Below, piece after piece: positions 33,841 to 37,193 of a stretch of 37,193 nt of DNA. A model generated the notes under the pieces. It was not told the origin of the DNA, ran no database searches, and saw only the letters and a program-made list of their open reading frames with translations. Both the position numbers and the translations under genes were made by a program. This DNA is from Eubacteriales bacterium. Lineage in GTDB: Bacteria; Bacillota; Clostridia; Tissierellales; GPF-1. The stretch covers positions 1 through 37,193 of the forward strand of contig DAOUQF010000034.1 in NCBI GenBank assembly GCA_030625815.1, read 5' to 3'. The stretch's first letter is position 1. The number at the start of each line of letters is the position of its first letter.

Positions 33841-33997
33841 ACGGGGGGTTACAACAGCAGGCAATCCAAATAATTCAAATGGCTCAACCATGAGACTTTC
33901 ATAATTCATCAATTGTATATTCTCATCACAACCGAACATCGTTCGCTTATAACTTGTCCCGATTTGTCTTTTTTTTACTTCAATATGATTTGAACAA
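33841..33997 (-). pseudogene. Short coding remnant between relic D and the YjcQ gene
   Basis: On the minus strand an open frame of about 50 codons without a start signal reads EVKKRQIGTSYKRTMF, then DENIQLMNYESLMVEPFELF and ends GLPAVVTPRV-stop. The amino acid composition is protein-like. It begins directly beyond relic D's 3' end. I do not recognise the source gene. Confidence 0.35.
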
Positions 33998-34001
33998 CGC
34001 C

Positions 34002-34436
34002 TTATAAATATTCAATAAAGAGCATCTCTTCAATTCGCTCTGAGGTCGATTCAATGAACTGCTCTGTCCTGATTAATGTCACATACTCATTCTCTGTAAT
34101 ATCGCCTCTAACACGATTCTCGTACCATTTAGATAGGAATACTTCTTTCATCTCCTCTATCTCACACGCGGTTATCACTTGGCCAACATTAAAAGCTTTC
34201 GCCCTGGCCAATTGCTCCCAGATGTAAGATCGATCTTCAAACGTCTGAAATTCTTCCAGGTCAATATTTGCAGATTCAGAATGATATTGGCCGGCAACGC
34301 CTTGCCGCAGCAACTCTTTGTTTTCTTCATAGAAGGGCATCCAGATCTTCTTATTGTTCTGAATATCAGTTAGTATGTGTACTGCATATCCGAATAGAAA
34401 ATCGTGATTATCAGCGTTCCTATTGCTATCACTTCA
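34002..34436 (-). pseudogene. Relic copy D: 3' part of a zinc-dependent phospholipase C-like gene, best-preserved C-terminus
   Basis: The frame is open for about 145 codons from the RNADNHDFLFGYAVHILTD region through IWMPFYEENKELLRQG, IDLEEFQTFEDRSYIWEQL, AFNVGQVITACEIEEMK, KWYENRVRGDI, to the stop after LFIEYL. It is the only copy whose C-terminal half has no lesion. The 5' part of the gene is missing: homology to copies B and C stops near 34436. An internal ATG at 34340 could start a 112-residue protein, but it lacks the N-terminal metal ligands, so it is treated as a truncated relic. Confidence 0.7.
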
Positions 34437-34673
34437 TCACATGGATTCTTCAAATCCGATTTGAGTTTTTATTTTCCTACTTATGAATCTATTCTTTAAA
34501 TCCTGCTTACTAGAACAACCCACAAATTACAACTTTTTCCTTTCCATCAAATCGGTACATTCATCTCAATAAGCCATAACAAGTTCAGAAAATCCCCACC
34601 GAGATCGACTTTCATATTTTTTCTTTTTGGAAATCGAAGTTGTAGCTCATAGTATTTCTCTTCTTGATTAAGT
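34437..34673. other. AT-rich gap, no gene seen
   Basis: Between relic D and the HD-domain gene no coding frame with a start signal, RNA gene or clear terminator was seen. Confidence 0.35.
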
Positions 34674-37073
34674 CTATTTATCTGCAATGTATCTCGAAAT
34701 ATTTTCATATTCTGAATTTCTTAATCTTCTAGCACTATCATTGAACTCATATTTCACACTAATATTAGTTTTAAAAAGATTTGCTTCTGATCGATTGAGA
34801 TACAACTGTAGTGCTTCTAATTCCTTATACAAATAATCATTCTTTATTTTCATCCATTTGCACATAAAGTTACATTCGATACACACACCCGTACTGCCAA
34901 TAATAATATCAAAATGTTGTTTTACTTCATCATCCTCGTAACTGCTCATGAAGAAATTAAGTTTGCAATTTTTGCTACATTTAGTTCCAATTAAGTGTTT
35001 AACATCAAGGTGAATAACAAAACTTACATTTTCAATTATTGAACCCGGACCAATCCAACTATCATTGACTTCCTTTTCTTTCTTGTCTACAGAATCATAT
35101 TTGACTTGAATATCAACATTTGAAATCGCTTTATGAGATAACCAATGAAAACGCGTTATAGCTGACATACTGTTCTGACTATTATCTAAAATTGCATTAC
35201 TAATTCTATTGGATGACAGGTCTAGCAAATCACCTATTCTAAGCAAAATTTTAATATATTTCTCACTTACAATACTTTCTTTGGCATTTGATTTAATATT
35301 GTAAATTTCATCCACATCATAACCATGTGCCTGGCTTATCTCCGCGACAATGTCTTTCACTATATCATCCACAAAATCAAAGTCATTACTTTTCCTAATG
35401 AACCTAGCACTTTGCTTAGGATGATTATTTCTAATATAACCCTCATAATATTGGTCCATCTTCACAAAAAAATCCACCAACAATTTTTTGATTGGTTGCT
35501 CCTCAATATAATCCAATTCTCCTGTTTTTTTTCCTTTAGTATCTTGTTTAATTAAGCCTTTTAAACTTCGTTTAAACTCAGAGTAAATTATATTTGATTC
35601 CTTATTATCTTTTATAAAGCTTTCCATTAAATTTGGATGAAGCACCATTGAAATATCATGTAAATAACAACTAATGAAGAGGATATAATGATCTCGCCTT
35701 GAAATTTGGAAGTAATTCATACTCTTCATAAACATGATAATTGATCTTATTAATTCTACAGCATGTTCTTGATTATGTAGTGTATAAAAATGTAAGTATT
35801 TCGAGCCATTCTTCCAGATATCACTGGTATATTTGTGTACCATGATAAGATTATCAACGTATACTGGATCTTGAACAAATTTTTCAAAGTAATCAACAAC
35901 TTCAAATAAGGTATAATCTAACACTTCGCAATTTCTATAATCCTTAAATTTCGAATAGAAATTTTCTAATCTAAATTTTCGATTCCTTAAAAAAATCAAA
36001 ACTCTTGCCTCATTGTAGTGTATTGGCTTGTTATTTCTTTTAGCCAAGTACTTAAGATCATTTACATCAATTGAAACAACTTCTGAAAAATAAGCATTCA
36101 TAATAATTCGGTAAAGTTCATCAGTTTGCAATCTAATTAACTTGTACCTATTATTTAAAGATTCAACGAGTCCGCTTTCTTGAATAATATTAATTATAGA
36201 ATCATGCTTATCTTTGTGATCAACTGATGTCACTCTATTCTTGAAAACATCAAAGAATGTTTCGATAGCTTCTCTTATTATTAACTCTTTTTCTTGTTTG
36301 CCAGACTTAGATATATTCCAGACATTATCTTTTACAATATTCTGAATGCTGTCATATCTCGAAATTCCACTTTCAATCTGAATTTTTCTTCTTCGAGATA
36401 AGCTCCTACAGATTTTATGAAAGTAAGCAACTGTAATCTCCTCACCATCTTGATTCCATTTATAATTTTTATAAATTGCTTTATTAAAATCATCAATTTT
36501 TGACTCAGCAATATCCCAGAAAATCGGACTATTCGCAAAGAAAAATCGAAACTCATTTAGGAGTATATCTTCATCATATGCATCAAAAAAACGTTTGAAT
36601 TTTTCTTTATTTGTACCTTTATTTTCAACACGAAAATTTGATAACAATTCATCAATATCTTTTTCTTTAATATCATTACTTCTACTAAATTCTAAACGTC
36701 TTTGGCGGTACTTAAAGAATTTTTTGAATCTAAGAAGCACCTTTATGTAGTTCGATGTATCTTCTTTCTGATCAATCTTTCTAATCCTCTTAATCTCTTT
36801 TTCAACAACTTGATATATTGCTTGCAATTTTATTGACAAATTTATCTCTTCCGTATCGGAAAAAGTCTTACTCAAATCATAAGAAGTCATTGAAGCCAGC
36901 TTACTATAAGCATTTAAATTAGCTTGTCCATATTTTGGATCTTGTATTTTTAAAATAGTGCTCTTCTCACTTTCCGCATTATGTACCTTTATTAAATAAT
37001 CAAATCTATCCAATATTTCAACAAAAGGTTTTAAACTGGTCCCTTCAGCCTCTATAATGTACACGCTTGTCAA
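34674..37073 (-). CDS. Large HD-domain protein of unknown function, start probably disrupted
   Basis: This is a 799-codon frame, here begun at a TTG (37073) with no ribosome binding site at the right distance. The N-terminal 400 residues are helical, Lys- and Glu-rich, and unrecognised. An HD phosphohydrolase domain follows: HNQEH (H433, H437), YLHDIS (H472, D473), NHPKQSARF, SQAHGYD and LRIGDLLDLSSNRI. The C-terminal 150 residues include CSKNC and CIECNFMC cysteine groups, perhaps a metal site. A good AAAGGAG lies about 30 bases too far upstream and is separated from the frame by a TAG. The left part is intact; the N-terminus may have been cut by an inserted element. A nucleotide-degrading or defence role is possible but not shown. 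Confidence 0.65.
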   Translation of the reverse strand: MTSVYIIEAEGTSLKPFVEILDRFDYLIKVHNAESEKSTILKIQDPKYGQANLNAYSKLASMTSYDLSKTFSDTEEINLSIKLQAIYQVVEKEIKRIRKIDQKEDTSNYIKVLLRFKKFFKYRQRRLEFSRSNDIKEKDIDELLSNFRVENKGTNKEKFKRFFDAYDEDILLNEFRFFFANSPIFWDIAESKIDDFNKAIYKNYKWNQDGEEITVAYFHKICRSLSRRRKIQIESGISRYDSIQNIVKDNVWNISKSGKQEKELIIREAIETFFDVFKNRVTSVDHKDKHDSIINIIQESGLVESLNNRYKLIRLQTDELYRIIMNAYFSEVVSIDVNDLKYLAKRNNKPIHYNEARVLIFLRNRKFRLENFYSKFKDYRNCEVLDYTLFEVVDYFEKFVQDPVYVDNLIMVHKYTSDIWKNGSKYLHFYTLHNQEHAVELIRSIIMFMKSMNYFQISRRDHYILFISCYLHDISMVLHPNLMESFIKDNKESNIIYSEFKRSLKGLIKQDTKGKKTGELDYIEEQPIKKLLVDFFVKMDQYYEGYIRNNHPKQSARFIRKSNDFDFVDDIVKDIVAEISQAHGYDVDEIYNIKSNAKESIVSEKYIKILLRIGDLLDLSSNRISNAILDNSQNSMSAITRFHWLSHKAISNVDIQVKYDSVDKKEKEVNDSWIGPGSIIENVSFVIHLDVKHLIGTKCSKNCKLNFFMSSYEDDEVKQHFDIIIGSTGVCIECNFMCKWMKIKNDYLYKELEALQLYLNRSEANLFKTNISVKYEFNDSARRLRNSEYENISRYIADK

Positions 37074-37118
37074 GACACGAATTTCGAGATTCTAAGATAA
37101 ATCTCCTTTCATATGTTT

Positions 37119-37193
37119 TTACGCTGCAAGCGTATTGAAATTATGGTACATGTGTGCGGGCGTTCGGTAATTAAATCGCTGATGCCCTCTGGA
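37119..37193 (-). CDS. Possible transposase, C-terminal end (partial)
   Basis: The frame enters from the right edge and ends after 24 codons. It contains FNYRTPAHMYHNF, resembling the NYRTP or GYRTP ending of DDE transposases of the IS3/IS30 groups. After the stop, an ACGCT-TGC-AGCGT hairpin lies at the C-terminal codons, and about 50 bases later comes GTGTCTTGACA, which could be the right end of an insertion sequence. Only the last codons are seen, so this is tentative. Confidence 0.4.
   Translation of the reverse strand, partial: SRGHQRFNYRTPAHMYHNFNTLAA

Noticed and set aside
37073-37115. ATG at 37115 as the start of the HD-domain protein, with read-through of the TAG
   Set aside because: The ATG overlaps the AAAGGAG that would be its own ribosome binding site, and the TAG follows five codons later; a disrupted start is more likely.
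1-37193. CRISPR array, rRNA or tRNA genes
   Set aside because: No regularly spaced direct repeats and no recognisable rRNA or cloverleaf sequence were seen on either strand.

Overview
The window reads as chromosome of a low-to-mid GC Bacillota, most likely an anaerobic Clostridia-type bacterium. The evidence is a class III fructose-1,6-bisphosphatase, an Hcp-type hybrid cluster protein, AGGAGG-type ribosome binding sites, TTGACA/TATAAT promoters, and many short hairpin-plus-T-run terminators. No rRNA, tRNA or CRISPR array was seen. From 1 to about 27,550 the DNA looks like ordinary host chromosome. From about 27,600 to the right edge it is clearly more AT-rich and holds accessory genes, nearly all on the minus strand, among decayed repeats.

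Host part, left to right. The 3' end of hcp and a complete fbp run rightward. They converge on a UvrD-type helicase with a DnaQ-like exonuclease built into it. A seven-gene minus-strand operon (10116 to 6080) follows: a small membrane protein, an ABC ATPase and permease, an alpha/beta hydrolase, an ECF sigma factor, a zinc-binding anti-sigma factor and a membrane zinc-ribbon protein. This resembles the B. subtilis sigY operon in content, and an ECF-type promoter (TGAACC, 15 nt, CGTC) lies upstream, suggesting self-regulation. Next come a HAD phosphatase with an aminopeptidase P, an HD-domain protein, msrA, an MntP-like exporter with a regular cysteine ladder, and an envelope-stress cluster (NfeD, SPFH protein, two PspC proteins). 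Two related small acidic proteins, a flavoprotein with an iron-sulfur type cysteine cluster and an unrecognised gene come after that. A GAF/PAS/GGDEF/HD-GYP cyclic-di-GMP enzyme, a GNAT-Nudix fusion overlapping a DnaQ-like exonuclease gene, and gltB (no gltD beside it) complete this part.

Accessory island (about 27,600 to 37,193). Four decayed minus-strand copies (A to D) of one gene, probably a zinc-dependent phospholipase C-like protein, alternate with gene modules. The modules are a small two-helix membrane protein; a two-gene Pycsar anti-phage system (cyclase pycC plus transmembrane effector pycTM); a YjcQ-family gene followed by a PD-(D/E)XK nuclease-like gene; and a 799-residue HD-domain protein whose start looks disrupted next to what may be a transposase 3' end. 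This is a small defence island in which the same relic gene recurs between modules. Copies A and D keep only the 3' part of the gene and copies B and C are nearly full length, so the relic may have been a repeated insertion site or a recombination substrate.

The most notable items are the Pycsar pair, the interspersed relic repeats, the uncharacterised nuclease and HD modules beside them, and the rearranged SigY-like operon.
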